Source of the DNA: Candidatus Gastranaerophilales bacterium
Lineage (GTDB): Bacteria > Cyanobacteriota > Vampirovibrionia > Gastranaerophilales > Gastranaerophilaceae
DNA: 64,000 nucleotides
Assembly: GCA_944325835.1 (NCBI GenBank)
Contig: CALVBO010000001.1
Coordinates: 1 to 64,000, forward strand
Direction of reading: 5' to 3'
Shown here: positions 36,307 to 44,334 of the stretch, piece by piece
Position numbering within the stretch: the first letter of the stretch is position 1
Layout of the letters: each line of letters starts with the position of its first letter
Notes under the pieces: model-generated
What the model was told of the DNA's origin: nothing
Database searches by the model: none
What the model saw: only the letters and a program-made list of their open reading frames with translations
Program-made: the position numbers and the translations under genes

Positions 36307-37005
36307 TCAAGAATTTATTTGTATAATCGGACTTTTTTCCTGCGCTTTTATAACCGGCACTTTTTCGTTTAAAAGGCGCGCTAATTCATCTAATACGGGG
36401 ATTTCGCTCTCAAAATGTCCTATGTCTATGATTGCGATTTCGCTATCAAGTGCTGTATGGAATTTTAAATCTCCGGTGATTAATACCTCCGCTCCGTATT
36501 CCAGCGCGTCATGCCGGAAATCAGTTCCGCTGCCGCCGCAAAATGCTATACGCTTGACGGTGTGCAGGTTTTTAGGGTTCGTATAGCGAATATTTTTTGA
36601 AACAGATTTCAAGATTTCAAGTAGTTTTTCAAAGCTCATAACGCAGTCGCAAAAGCGGAGAAATTCATGTTCAATACCGCGGTTTACTGAAAAATCAAGC
36701 TTTTTAATCAGTGTTTCAGTCGTACCGCACAGTGCTTTGTCAAGGTTTGTGTGCGCGCAGTAAATGTCAATTCCTCTATGAAAATTAATTGGCACAGTAA
36801 AAAGCGGGTGGTGCGAAATTATCATATCGCAGGATTGAGCTTGTGCCTGATTTAAAATATCCTCTGTCACGGTAAGGCAAAGCATGACTTTTTTTACATC
36901 CTGATTAGGCGTTTCAATAATCCAGCCGCTTAAGTCCCACGGTTCTGCACTTTCCGGAGGTGCTGATTTTTCTATGATTTTTGTTAATTCATATTTGTTG
37001 ACCAT
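36307..37005 (-). CDS. Nif3-like dinuclear metal-centre protein
   Basis: This 232-aa protein belongs to the Nif3/YbgI family. Metal-binding motifs are visible as IISHHPLF, YCAHTNLD and, near the end, IGHFESE. TGDLKFHTA is also typical. Family members carry a two-metal site; some have been described as GTP cyclohydrolase 1 type 2, but the general role is unsettled. It lacks the large insert domain of longer homologues. Its start overlaps the coaBC stop by 22 bp, forming gmk-coaBC-nif3. Confidence 0.88.
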   Translation of the reverse strand: MVNKYELTKIIEKSAPPESAEPWDLSGWIIETPNQDVKKVMLCLTVTEDILNQAQAQSCDMIISHHPLFTVPINFHRGIDIYCAHTNLDKALCGTTETLIKKLDFSVNRGIEHEFLRFCDCVMSFEKLLEILKSVSKNIRYTNPKNLHTVKRIAFCGGSGTDFRHDALEYGAEVLITGDLKFHTALDSEIAIIDIGHFESEIPVLDELARLLNEKVPVIKAQEKSPIIQINS

Positions 37006-38183
37006 ATTCTTTTTAAAATTTCTTTTGCAATATTTTCTTTGGAAGCTTTTTCTATTTTTTCAATGCCGCCGTTTGCGTTTAATATGTGAACTTCGTTTTC
37101 GTCACTGCCAAAGCCGATGTCTTTGCGGGAGATGTCGTTTGCAATCAAATAATCGCAGCCTTTTTGGGAGATTTTTTCTTTTGCATTGGTAAGCAGATTT
37201 TCACTTTCAGCACAAAAACCTATGATTTGTACGCCCAAATGTTTTTCTTTTTTTATATTGCAAATGGTTTTTAAAATATCGGGATTTTTGACAAGCGTCA
37301 GTGTTATTTCATCGGTTCCGCCGGATTTTTTAATTTTTTGCTCTGCTGTTTCTTTTACCCTGAAATCCGCAACTGCTGCCGCCATAAAAACCGCGTCCAT
37401 ATTTTCGAAATGTGCCAGAACCTCTTTTTGCATTTCAAGAGCGGATTTTACCATAACTGCACCGGCTGCGGGAACGGTTGAAATAAGAGTTACTTCCGCC
37501 CCAAGATTTTTTGCGGTTTTCGCGAGTGCAAAGCCCATTTTGCCGGAGGAATAGTTGGAAATATATCTTACCGGATCAATTTCTTCAATTGTACCGCCTG
37601 CCGTGATTAAGATTTTTTTACCTTTGAGCGGCAGATTCGCAGTTAGTTCGTTGAGAGCGGTTTCAAAAATCTTGTCAACAGACGCAAGTCTGCCCTGTCC
37701 TTCGTAGCCGCATGCCAGAAATCCGCTTTCAGGTTCTACAATTTTGTAATTAAGCTCTGCCAGTTTTTTCAGGTTTTCTTGAATAATTTTGTTTTCCCAC
37801 ATATTGCAATTCATTGCAGGTGCAAGAATAACAGGCTTTTTAAACGCACAGGCAACAGAGGTAAGAAGGTTATCGCAAATCCCGTTTGCAAGTTTGGAAA
37901 TAGTATTTGCTGTAGCAGGAGCTATTACAAAAATATCTGCTTCATCAGCAAGTGAGATGTGCTCCGGCTTGAAGTCATCAATTTCAAACTCGTGGATTGC
38001 AACATTGTTTTGTGATAAGTTTTGCAAAGTCAGTTCAGTGACAAAATTTAGAGCATTCGGGGTCATAATGACTTTGACATTTGCCCCGTTGCGTTTAAAC
38101 ATTCTGACAAGTTCGCAAGCCTTATAGGCTGCAATCCCGCCGGTAATGCCTATAAGAACAGTTTTGCCGCTTAAATTACACAT
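36984..38183 (-). CDS. coaBC: Bifunctional phosphopantothenoylcysteine decarboxylase/synthetase
   Basis: This protein makes 4'-phosphopantetheine precursors for coenzyme A. The 399-aa protein has an N-terminal flavoprotein decarboxylase (GGIAAYKACELVRMF, PAMNCNMWEN, and ACGYEGQGRLA with the active Cys). The C-terminal CTP-dependent synthetase has ITAGGTIEEIDPVRYISN. It overlaps gmk by 8 bp at its start and the Nif3 gene at its end. Confidence 0.96.
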   Translation of the reverse strand: MCNLSGKTVLIGITGGIAAYKACELVRMFKRNGANVKVIMTPNALNFVTELTLQNLSQNNVAIHEFEIDDFKPEHISLADEADIFVIAPATANTISKLANGICDNLLTSVACAFKKPVILAPAMNCNMWENKIIQENLKKLAELNYKIVEPESGFLACGYEGQGRLASVDKIFETALNELTANLPLKGKKILITAGGTIEEIDPVRYISNYSSGKMGFALAKTAKNLGAEVTLISTVPAAGAVMVKSALEMQKEVLAHFENMDAVFMAAAVADFRVKETAEQKIKKSGGTDEITLTLVKNPDILKTICNIKKEKHLGVQIIGFCAESENLLTNAKEKISQKGCDYLIANDISRKDIGFGSDENEVHILNANGGIEKIEKASKENIAKEILKRIWSTNMN

Positions 38184-38739
38184 TTGCCGCCTCTTTTTTT
38201 ATGATTTCTTCCAATTTTAGAATAGCAGAGTCAACTTCATCGTTTACGATTGTATAATCATATTTTTTTGCGCGTTCAATTTCTTCTCTAACCGCGCTTA
38301 AACGTTTTTGAATAGTTGCTTCATCTTCTGTATGGCGGTTGCGCAAACGGTGCTCAAGCTCTTCAAGGCTAGGAGGTGCAATAAAAATCAAAACAGCCTC
38401 CGGCATTTGTTCCTTAACCTTTAAGGCGCCGACCGTTTCGATTTCAAGGATTAAATCTTTGCCGTTATTCAGACATTTATCCACAAATGCGCGTTTTGTC
38501 CCGTAAAGATTTTGCGCAAATTCCGCCCATTCAAGAAATTCACCGTTTTTAATACTTTTTTCAAATTCATCACGTGTCAGATAAAAATAATTTACACCGT
38601 CTTGCTCGCCCGGGCGTTTGTCGCGTGTTGTGCAGGAAATTGAAAGACTGTAATTAGGATTTCGTTTAAGAAACCCGTTTATAACAGTGCCTTTTCCCAC
38701 ACCTGACGAACCGGATAATACAAATAATTTTTTCTTCAT
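38176..38739 (-). CDS. gmk: Guanylate kinase
   Basis: The enzyme phosphorylates GMP to GDP. It is 187 aa from the ATG at 38739. The P-loop GSSGVGKGT is at about residues 8-16, and the GMP-binding segment (SCTTRDKRPGEQDGVNYFYL) follows. I reject the TTG at 38757 because it would overlap the divergent kinase start. A TATAAT lies only nine bases before the ATG, so the mRNA leader would be very short. It heads gmk-coaBC-nif3. Confidence 0.96.
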   Translation of the reverse strand: MKKKLFVLSGSSGVGKGTVINGFLKRNPNYSLSISCTTRDKRPGEQDGVNYFYLTRDEFEKSIKNGEFLEWAEFAQNLYGTKRAFVDKCLNNGKDLILEIETVGALKVKEQMPEAVLIFIAPPSLEELEHRLRNRHTEDEATIQKRLSAVREEIERAKKYDYTIVNDEVDSAILKLEEIIKKEAANV

Positions 38740-38756
38740 AGTATACTTATTATACA

Positions 38757-39905
38757 ATGAATATGTTAAAAGAAAAAGATGTTTATGATTTTTTGAGGAA
38801 TCTTAATACAAAAACGGGGTTGAAAGACACATTAAAATATTTAACGGTGTATCTGCGTGAGGCTGTGGACGCCGGTGCTGTCTGGGTGCTTTTGATTAAT
38901 CCTAAGACTAACAGACCTATGCATAATGTCTGTTCTTGTGATAAATCTTCTCCTGTTCCGGAAAGGGTGCAACAAATTAATAAGCTTGTTGTTGATTATT
39001 TTGAGAATACTTTTGAGCCGGAAGATATTCTGGAGTTTATAAATTCTATATCGCAAGACGATTTGATTGTTGAACCGGTAATTTTTTCTAAAAATCTTCA
39101 GGGTGTACTCGGTGTGCTTGGCAAGAACAATAATTACCGCAGTGAAAACTCGGATTTCGTACGCCTTATTCTGGAAGCTGCCGCCCAGAAACTTGAAATT
39201 ATCTCTCTGAAAGAGGAGAATGAACGTACTTTTAAGGAAAGAATGGGGTTTTTAGCAAGTATTTCGCATGAATTTAAAACCCCGTTAAATTCTATTATAG
39301 GTTTTTCTGATATTTTACAGTTGAAAAATAAAAATCCCGAGCTTGAAAGATATATTAAAAATATTTCTAATTCGTCAAAATTTCTTCTCGGGCTGATTCT
39401 GGATGTACTGGATCTTTCGCGTTCCCAGAGCCGGAAATTGGAATTGCAATATGAGCAATTTTCGCCCAAACACGTTATTCTTGAAATCCTTGAGTCGCTT
39501 GAAAATCAGATAAAAGAGAAAAATCTGGAGGTTCGCTATACTTTAATGGAAATGCAGATTAATGCTGATTTGAGGCGGTTTCGCCAGCTTGTTCTTAATC
39601 TCATAAGTAACGCGGTTAAATTTAATAAAGTTAACGGAAAAATTACGATTGTTTCTTACCGTAACGAGAAGGGCGAATTTGTTTTTGAAATTAAAGATAC
39701 GGGCGACGGGATTAGTAAAAAGGATTACGCCAAAATTTTTAAATTTTTCTCACAGGTTAATCAGGATCAATTGAAGCGCCAGCAGGGTTCAGGTGTGGGG
39801 TTATTTTTGTGTAAAACTATAGTTGATGCGCATAAGGGGCATATTGATTTTAAATCGCGGCTGAATTACGGCAGTACCTTCTGGTTTACGCTGCCGGCAG
39901 CTTGA
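38757..39905 (+). CDS. Sensor histidine kinase with GAF-like domain
   Basis: This 382-aa soluble kinase has a GAF-like sensory region (about 15-145), then a HisKA dimerisation helix with the phospho-acceptor His in SISHEFKTPLNSIIGFSD. The ATPase domain has the N box NLISNAVKFN, G1 DTGDGIS, F box IFKFFSQ and G2 GSGVGLFLC. There is no membrane segment, so it should sense an intracellular signal or bind a membrane partner. No response regulator lies beside it. It is divergent from gmk with a very short shared promoter region. Confidence 0.92.
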   Translation: MNMLKEKDVYDFLRNLNTKTGLKDTLKYLTVYLREAVDAGAVWVLLINPKTNRPMHNVCSCDKSSPVPERVQQINKLVVDYFENTFEPEDILEFINSISQDDLIVEPVIFSKNLQGVLGVLGKNNNYRSENSDFVRLILEAAAQKLEIISLKEENERTFKERMGFLASISHEFKTPLNSIIGFSDILQLKNKNPELERYIKNISNSSKFLLGLILDVLDLSRSQSRKLELQYEQFSPKHVILEILESLENQIKEKNLEVRYTLMEMQINADLRRFRQLVLNLISNAVKFNKVNGKITIVSYRNEKGEFVFEIKDTGDGISKKDYAKIFKFFSQVNQDQLKRQQGSGVGLFLCKTIVDAHKGHIDFKSRLNYGSTFWFTLPAA

Positions 39906-39954
39906 TGAAAGTATGAAGAAGGCAATAAGTAAATAAGGCAATGGGGCAATGGGG

Positions 39955-40140
39955 CGAAACAACTATTAGTCATTGCGAGGAGTGAACGTAGTGAACGACG
40001 TGGCAATCCACCGGCGGTCAAGCAGGTTTCATGTGTGAAAGTCGAACTTACGGTCACGTTTAACAATAATATTAGGCCAATGTGGGTTGACTGGATTGCC
40101 ACGCTCCCGTTGGTCGCTCGCAATGACATGAGCCGATTTC
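39955..40140 (+). repeat. Stand-alone palindromic repeat pair
   Basis: The 302-bp gap after the kinase gene (39906-40207) holds GTCATTGCGAGGAG...GTGGCAATCCACC (about 39971-40012) and an inverted partner, TGGATTGCCACG...GCTCGCAATGACA (about 40093-40129). This is the GTCATTGCGAG family also found in the pilin cassettes. No gene or promoter was recognised in this stretch. Confidence 0.7.
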
Positions 40141-40207
40141 ACGTGTTGGTTTCAAAATGGCGAAAATACTCTTATAGTGCCGGCATTAAACAGTTGGTAT
40201 GTCGCTT

Positions 40208-41248
40208 TTACCTTATTTTTGATTTCGGGTCTAAGATATCCCTAATCGTATCGCCGATAAGGTTGAAGGACAAAACTGCTATAAATATCAGGAACCCCGG
40301 TGCCAAAAGCCACGGACGGTAAATAATGTTTGAGAACACCTGCGCTTCTTTAAGCATATTTCCCCAGCTTGCATCAGGCTGCTGTATGCCAAGACCTAAA
40401 AAGCTTAACCCTGATTCCGACAGAATATATGACGGAATGGATAGGGTTATCGCAACAATTATAAAGCTTGTAGTTTGAGGTAGAATATGCTTTGTGATAA
40501 TTCTGAAATCTGAGGCGCCGATTGATTTTGCCGCCTGTACAAATTCCTGATTTTTTATGGATAAAACCATACCTCTTACAACGCGCGCAAAGCCCGCCCA
40601 GCCGATGAACGCCAGAATTATGACAATGAGCATAAACCGCTGAATACTTGTCATGCCGGCGGGCAGAATTGATGCTAATATGATTAAAAGATAAAAACTC
40701 GGAATTGACATAATTCCTTCCGCAATCCGCATCATTACAGCGTCAACTTTTCCGCCGAAATATCCCGAAATTCCGCCGTAAATCATGCCAATCGGGAATA
40801 GTACAAACAGTGCAAGAAATCCTATTGTCATAGAAATCCGGCCGCCGAAAAGTATTCTTGAAAATACATCCCTGCCGTTGATATCTGTGCCAAGCAGAAA
40901 AAGCTGCCCGCCTTTATCCACTGTCACAAGATGAAATTTACCGTCCTCACCGCGGGCAAAGAACTTCAGATAGTATTTCTGTGAACGGTCAAGCCGGTAG
41001 ATGCTGAAATTTGTTTCGTCAAACGAACGCTTATAATTATACGTATACGGTCTAGAAAGCTTACCTTTTTCGTCAATTGTAAATATTTTGGAAGGCGGCG
41101 CGTATGCAAGGCTTCTGTTCGCAAAATCCTTGCTATAAGGCGCAATAAAGTTTGCGAAAGCCAGCGCAAAATAGATTATAAAAAGCACCCATAGCGCGAT
41201 TTTTGCAAATTTATCCTTCATTAAGCCGTTAAAGATTTCTTTAAACAT
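40208..41248 (-). CDS. Oligopeptide-type ABC transporter permease (OppC-like)
   Basis: This 346-aa inner-membrane permease has an N-terminal TM (about 17-35) and a soluble insert of about 90 residues. The BPD_transp_1 domain follows with five more TM segments. The coupling loop 'EFVQAAKSIGASDFRIITKHILP' (EAA motif) and the preceding LLGTDINGRDVFSRILFG are typical. It lies directly after the OppB-like gene (sharing base 41248). No ATP-binding subunit follows; the gene ends at a repeat-filled gap. Confidence 0.93.
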   Translation of the reverse strand: MFKEIFNGLMKDKFAKIALWVLFIIYFALAFANFIAPYSKDFANRSLAYAPPSKIFTIDEKGKLSRPYTYNYKRSFDETNFSIYRLDRSQKYYLKFFARGEDGKFHLVTVDKGGQLFLLGTDINGRDVFSRILFGGRISMTIGFLALFVLFPIGMIYGGISGYFGGKVDAVMMRIAEGIMSIPSFYLLIILASILPAGMTSIQRFMLIVIILAFIGWAGFARVVRGMVLSIKNQEFVQAAKSIGASDFRIITKHILPQTTSFIIVAITLSIPSYILSESGLSFLGLGIQQPDASWGNMLKEAQVFSNIIYRPWLLAPGFLIFIAVLSFNLIGDTIRDILDPKSKIR

Positions 41249-42225
41249 TATTTAGTCCCTCCCGTCCTGATTCGAGGGTCGGTAAAGATTAATAGCAAGT
41301 CTGCGATTAGGTTGCCCAGAATAAGCATGATTGCTCCCATCATCAATGATGCCATTACAAGATTAATGTCGGATTTCATGACCGCTTCGAGGATTAAACG
41401 ACCTAATCCCGGATATTGGAAAACGTATTCGGTCAGCGCAGCCCCGCTCAGCAATCCCGCAAACTCAAACCCCAGAAGTGTAATCATAGGATTAATGGCG
41501 TTTCTGAGAGCATGTTTAAACACGACTTTAAACTCGCTGATACCTTTTGCACGCGCAAATTTTACATAGTCGCTGTCAAGAACATCCAGCAGGTTTCCTC
41601 TCATCTGCCGCTGCAAGCCGGCAAGCGAAATCGTAAAAAGTACCGTCACAGGCAAAATCAGGTGCTTGGTTATATCAAGAACTTTTTGACCTAAATTCAT
41701 TTCAAGAAAATTGGAACTTGTCAGCCCGCCAATCGGAAACCAGCCGGTTTTAACGGCAAAAATCAAAAGCAAAACTGCAAAGAAAAATGACGGTATTGCC
41801 ATACCGATACTTGTCAGAACCGTTAAAATTCTGTCCAGCGGGGATTTCCATTTTACGGCGGCAATTATCCCGAGCGGCACTCCGACAAGCCACGTTAAAA
41901 AAATTACGATTGTTGTCAAAAGCAGTGTGTTCGGAATTCGCTCTTTCAGCTTTTGCGCTACCGATTCACCATTGGAAGTTATTCCCAAATCACCTTTGAT
42001 AAAAGATTTTGCCCACAGTCCATACTGAACCGCTATATTTTTATCTAGTCCCAGCCGTTCGCGTTCTCTATCCAGAGTTTCTTGCGAAATTGAAGGGTTT
42101 AAACGCAGTTCCGCAAGCGGATCAACCGGCGAAAGTCTTATCAGTGCAAAACTTACGACGGATACGATTATCAGAAGCGGAATGGTTTGTAAAATGCGTT
42201 TTAGAATATATTTAATTATGTCCAT
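41248..42225 (-). CDS. Oligopeptide-type ABC transporter permease (OppB-like)
   Basis: This 325-aa inner-membrane permease has an N-terminal TM (YILKRILQTIPLLIIVSVVSF), a periplasmic loop and then the permease core. The EAA loop is 'DYVKFARAKGISEFKVVFKHALRNA'. The pattern RLSPVDPLAELRLNPSIS fits the DppB/OppB family. I chose the ATG at 42225, which overlaps the 3' end of the binding-protein gene by 14 bp, over the start at 42258. Confidence 0.93.
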   Translation of the reverse strand: MDIIKYILKRILQTIPLLIIVSVVSFALIRLSPVDPLAELRLNPSISQETLDRERERLGLDKNIAVQYGLWAKSFIKGDLGITSNGESVAQKLKERIPNTLLLTTIVIFLTWLVGVPLGIIAAVKWKSPLDRILTVLTSIGMAIPSFFFAVLLLIFAVKTGWFPIGGLTSSNFLEMNLGQKVLDITKHLILPVTVLFTISLAGLQRQMRGNLLDVLDSDYVKFARAKGISEFKVVFKHALRNAINPMITLLGFEFAGLLSGAALTEYVFQYPGLGRLILEAVMKSDINLVMASLMMGAIMLILGNLIADLLLIFTDPRIRTGGTK

Positions 42226-44071
42226 TTCCGCCCCCCGTATCAATATAAATCTCTTCAATATTATGGATTATGCCGCCAAGTGAGGTCGGGTAAACATTTT
42301 TAAATTTATTCCTTATCGCGCTTATCCTGACCGGCGAATAGAGATAAATCATTGGTTTTTCATTGTAAATTATTTCCTGATATCGGTCATAATATTTCTT
42401 TCTGTCCTCAAACGAAAGCGCGGTCGCGCCTTTTTCAAAAAGGTAATCCAGTTCTTTTTCCCACGGTAAAAGGTTTACACCGGCTTCTGCGGGTTTGCGC
42501 TGGTTGTACATGTGTAAGGCGCCGTTTGAAAGCCATACGTTTTTCCCGCCGTTCGGCTCAAGCGGAGATCCGGTAAGCCCCATTACAACCATATCCCATT
42601 CATAGGTTGAAAGTAATTTATTTACAAGCGAATTGAATTCAATCGGTTTGAAGTTGACTTTCATCCCTAAATCTTCTAAATCCTGCTTGACCATAACGCC
42701 TATGGCTTCGCGTTCGCTGTTACCCGCGTTTGTCAAAAGGTCAAATTCTACGCGGTTGCCGTCTTTGTCGCGGAGTCTGCCTTTTTTGTCCCACGTGAAA
42801 CCCGAGGCGCGTAAAAATTCTTTCGCCTTGTCAACATCCCGCGGATACGGTTTTAATTCTTCATTCAAAAAAATTGAATTTAAGCTTTCCGGTGTAAACA
42901 GCGGTTTTGCAAACCCGTTTGCGATATTGTAAACCATATTTTCCCTGTCGATTACCAGATCAACGGCTTTGCGGAAGTTTAAATCGCGGAACCATTTCCC
43001 CTTAATCGGGTCAACGTAAGGCTTTCCGTTCTCATCAGTTCTGTCATTAAGGTTCATTGAAAGGTACATTGTTCCGGTGTCAGGGCCGAGGTTTACCATT
43101 GAAAAATCTCCGTGTTCCTGACGTTCTTTAAAACGCGGAACATCTGGGCCCTTTACCCCGATAACGTCAAGTTCTCCGCCTTCAAACTTTAAAACTTCAT
43201 TGTTGGCATCTCCGACAATCAGATAAATGAGTTTGTCAAGGTACGGCAGTTTTTCCCCTTTGGAATTTATCACATAGTAATCCGGATTACGTTTATAAAC
43301 AGCACGCTGCGCAGGCACGTATTCCACCATTTTGAAGGGGCCTGAAGTGACTAAATCTTTAGGGTTTATGTTTGTTGACATAAATGTGTCGAAAAATTCT
43401 TTGCCCTTTTTGACTGCCGGCTCAAAAACGTGTTTTGGCGCAATCGGGGTGGAAAGTGATGCCAGAAACGGCGCAAACGGTTTTGGCGTCGTGAATTTTA
43501 CTGTATAATTGTCAATTTTTTGTACTGTAGGCAGCTTGCCGTCAACACTTATTGAATCCCTTGTTGAAGTATTACCGTAGCCGTCCAGAATAATATTTTT
43601 CCACGTAAAATAAACATCCTCCGCCGTAATAGGTTTGCCGTCAGACCATTTTAAACCACGGCGCAGGTGCACAATATAGTCGTTTCCGTTAATTTCAAAG
43701 GATTTTGCGAGTTTTGGAATATATTGACCGTTCACAGGATCAATAGTCACAAGTCCGTCATACATAATATCGGCAAAAGTTGAGGATGTTGCATCTTTGG
43801 AATTAAACGGGTTAAACGTTTTCGGGCCTTCACCGATAGTGGAATTAATCATTGTACCGCCGAATTTGCCGGCCGGCAGGTCTGTTTGAATATAATCGAC
43901 ACCGTTAATTGTGACATTTTTGCGGTTTGCAGGGTAAACATCAAGTGTAAGTTTTTCCTGTTGAGAACCCTCAGTTTTAGTTAGGGTTTCCGGTATATCA
44001 CGCCTTAAACAGGCTTTACCCAGAAGTAACACTAAAATTATGACTAATACAACATAACCCAAATTTTTCAT
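42212..44071 (-). CDS. Extracellular peptide-binding protein (SBP family 5)
   Basis: This 619-aa solute-binding protein serves the two permeases downstream. A hydrophobic N-terminal segment (YVVLVIILVLLLGKAC) is followed by a Cys, but GKAC is not a good lipobox, so it may be a lipoprotein or be anchored by an uncleaved helix. Family signatures are DIMYDGLVTIDP, VHLRRGLKWSDGKPITAEDVYFTWK and 'FRKAVDLVIDREN'. It is the first gene of the operon. The ligand, probably peptides, is inferred from the family. Confidence 0.9.
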   Translation of the reverse strand: MKNLGYVVLVIILVLLLGKACLRRDIPETLTKTEGSQQEKLTLDVYPANRKNVTINGVDYIQTDLPAGKFGGTMINSTIGEGPKTFNPFNSKDATSSTFADIMYDGLVTIDPVNGQYIPKLAKSFEINGNDYIVHLRRGLKWSDGKPITAEDVYFTWKNIILDGYGNTSTRDSISVDGKLPTVQKIDNYTVKFTTPKPFAPFLASLSTPIAPKHVFEPAVKKGKEFFDTFMSTNINPKDLVTSGPFKMVEYVPAQRAVYKRNPDYYVINSKGEKLPYLDKLIYLIVGDANNEVLKFEGGELDVIGVKGPDVPRFKERQEHGDFSMVNLGPDTGTMYLSMNLNDRTDENGKPYVDPIKGKWFRDLNFRKAVDLVIDRENMVYNIANGFAKPLFTPESLNSIFLNEELKPYPRDVDKAKEFLRASGFTWDKKGRLRDKDGNRVEFDLLTNAGNSEREAIGVMVKQDLEDLGMKVNFKPIEFNSLVNKLLSTYEWDMVVMGLTGSPLEPNGGKNVWLSNGALHMYNQRKPAEAGVNLLPWEKELDYLFEKGATALSFEDRKKYYDRYQEIIYNEKPMIYLYSPVRISAIRNKFKNVYPTSLGGIIHNIEEIYIDTGGGNGHN

Positions 44072-44113
44072 AGTATCAGATTAGCATAAAAAACGTTTTT
44101 GTTGAATACTCTA

Positions 44114-44142
44114 TTGACTAATTACAAAACATGGTACATAAC
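44114..44142 (+). promoter_or_regulatory. Upstream duplicate of the cassette 4 promoter
   Basis: TTGACT (44114-44119) and CATAAC (44137-44142) are 17 bp apart. The spacer resembles that of the other cassettes (AACATGGTA). It lies 72 bp before the main copy. Confidence 0.5.
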
Positions 44143-44185
44143 CGCCGGTCAAGGCGGCCTCCTAATTCATTCCGAGCTATCGGTC

Positions 44186-44214
44186 TTGACTAAATAGAAA
44201 ACATGGTACATAAT
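44186..44214 (+). promoter_or_regulatory. Pilin cassette 4 promoter
   Basis: TTGACT (44186-44191) and CATAAT (44209-44214) are 17 bp apart. The palindrome reads AACATGGT here, one base off the AACATGTT of the other cassettes. Between this and the leader, GGCAATAAG repeats and their inverted partner (about 44222-44325) can form a stem. Confidence 0.65.
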
Positions 44215-44334
44215 GAAGAAGGCAATAAGGCAATAAGAGAATAAGGCAATAAGTCGTAATGACCGAATGGAAGAAAAAAGACTAGTCCTATTGCCATAAT
44301 GCCCTAATGACCTATTGCCTTATGCCAAAGTAGG

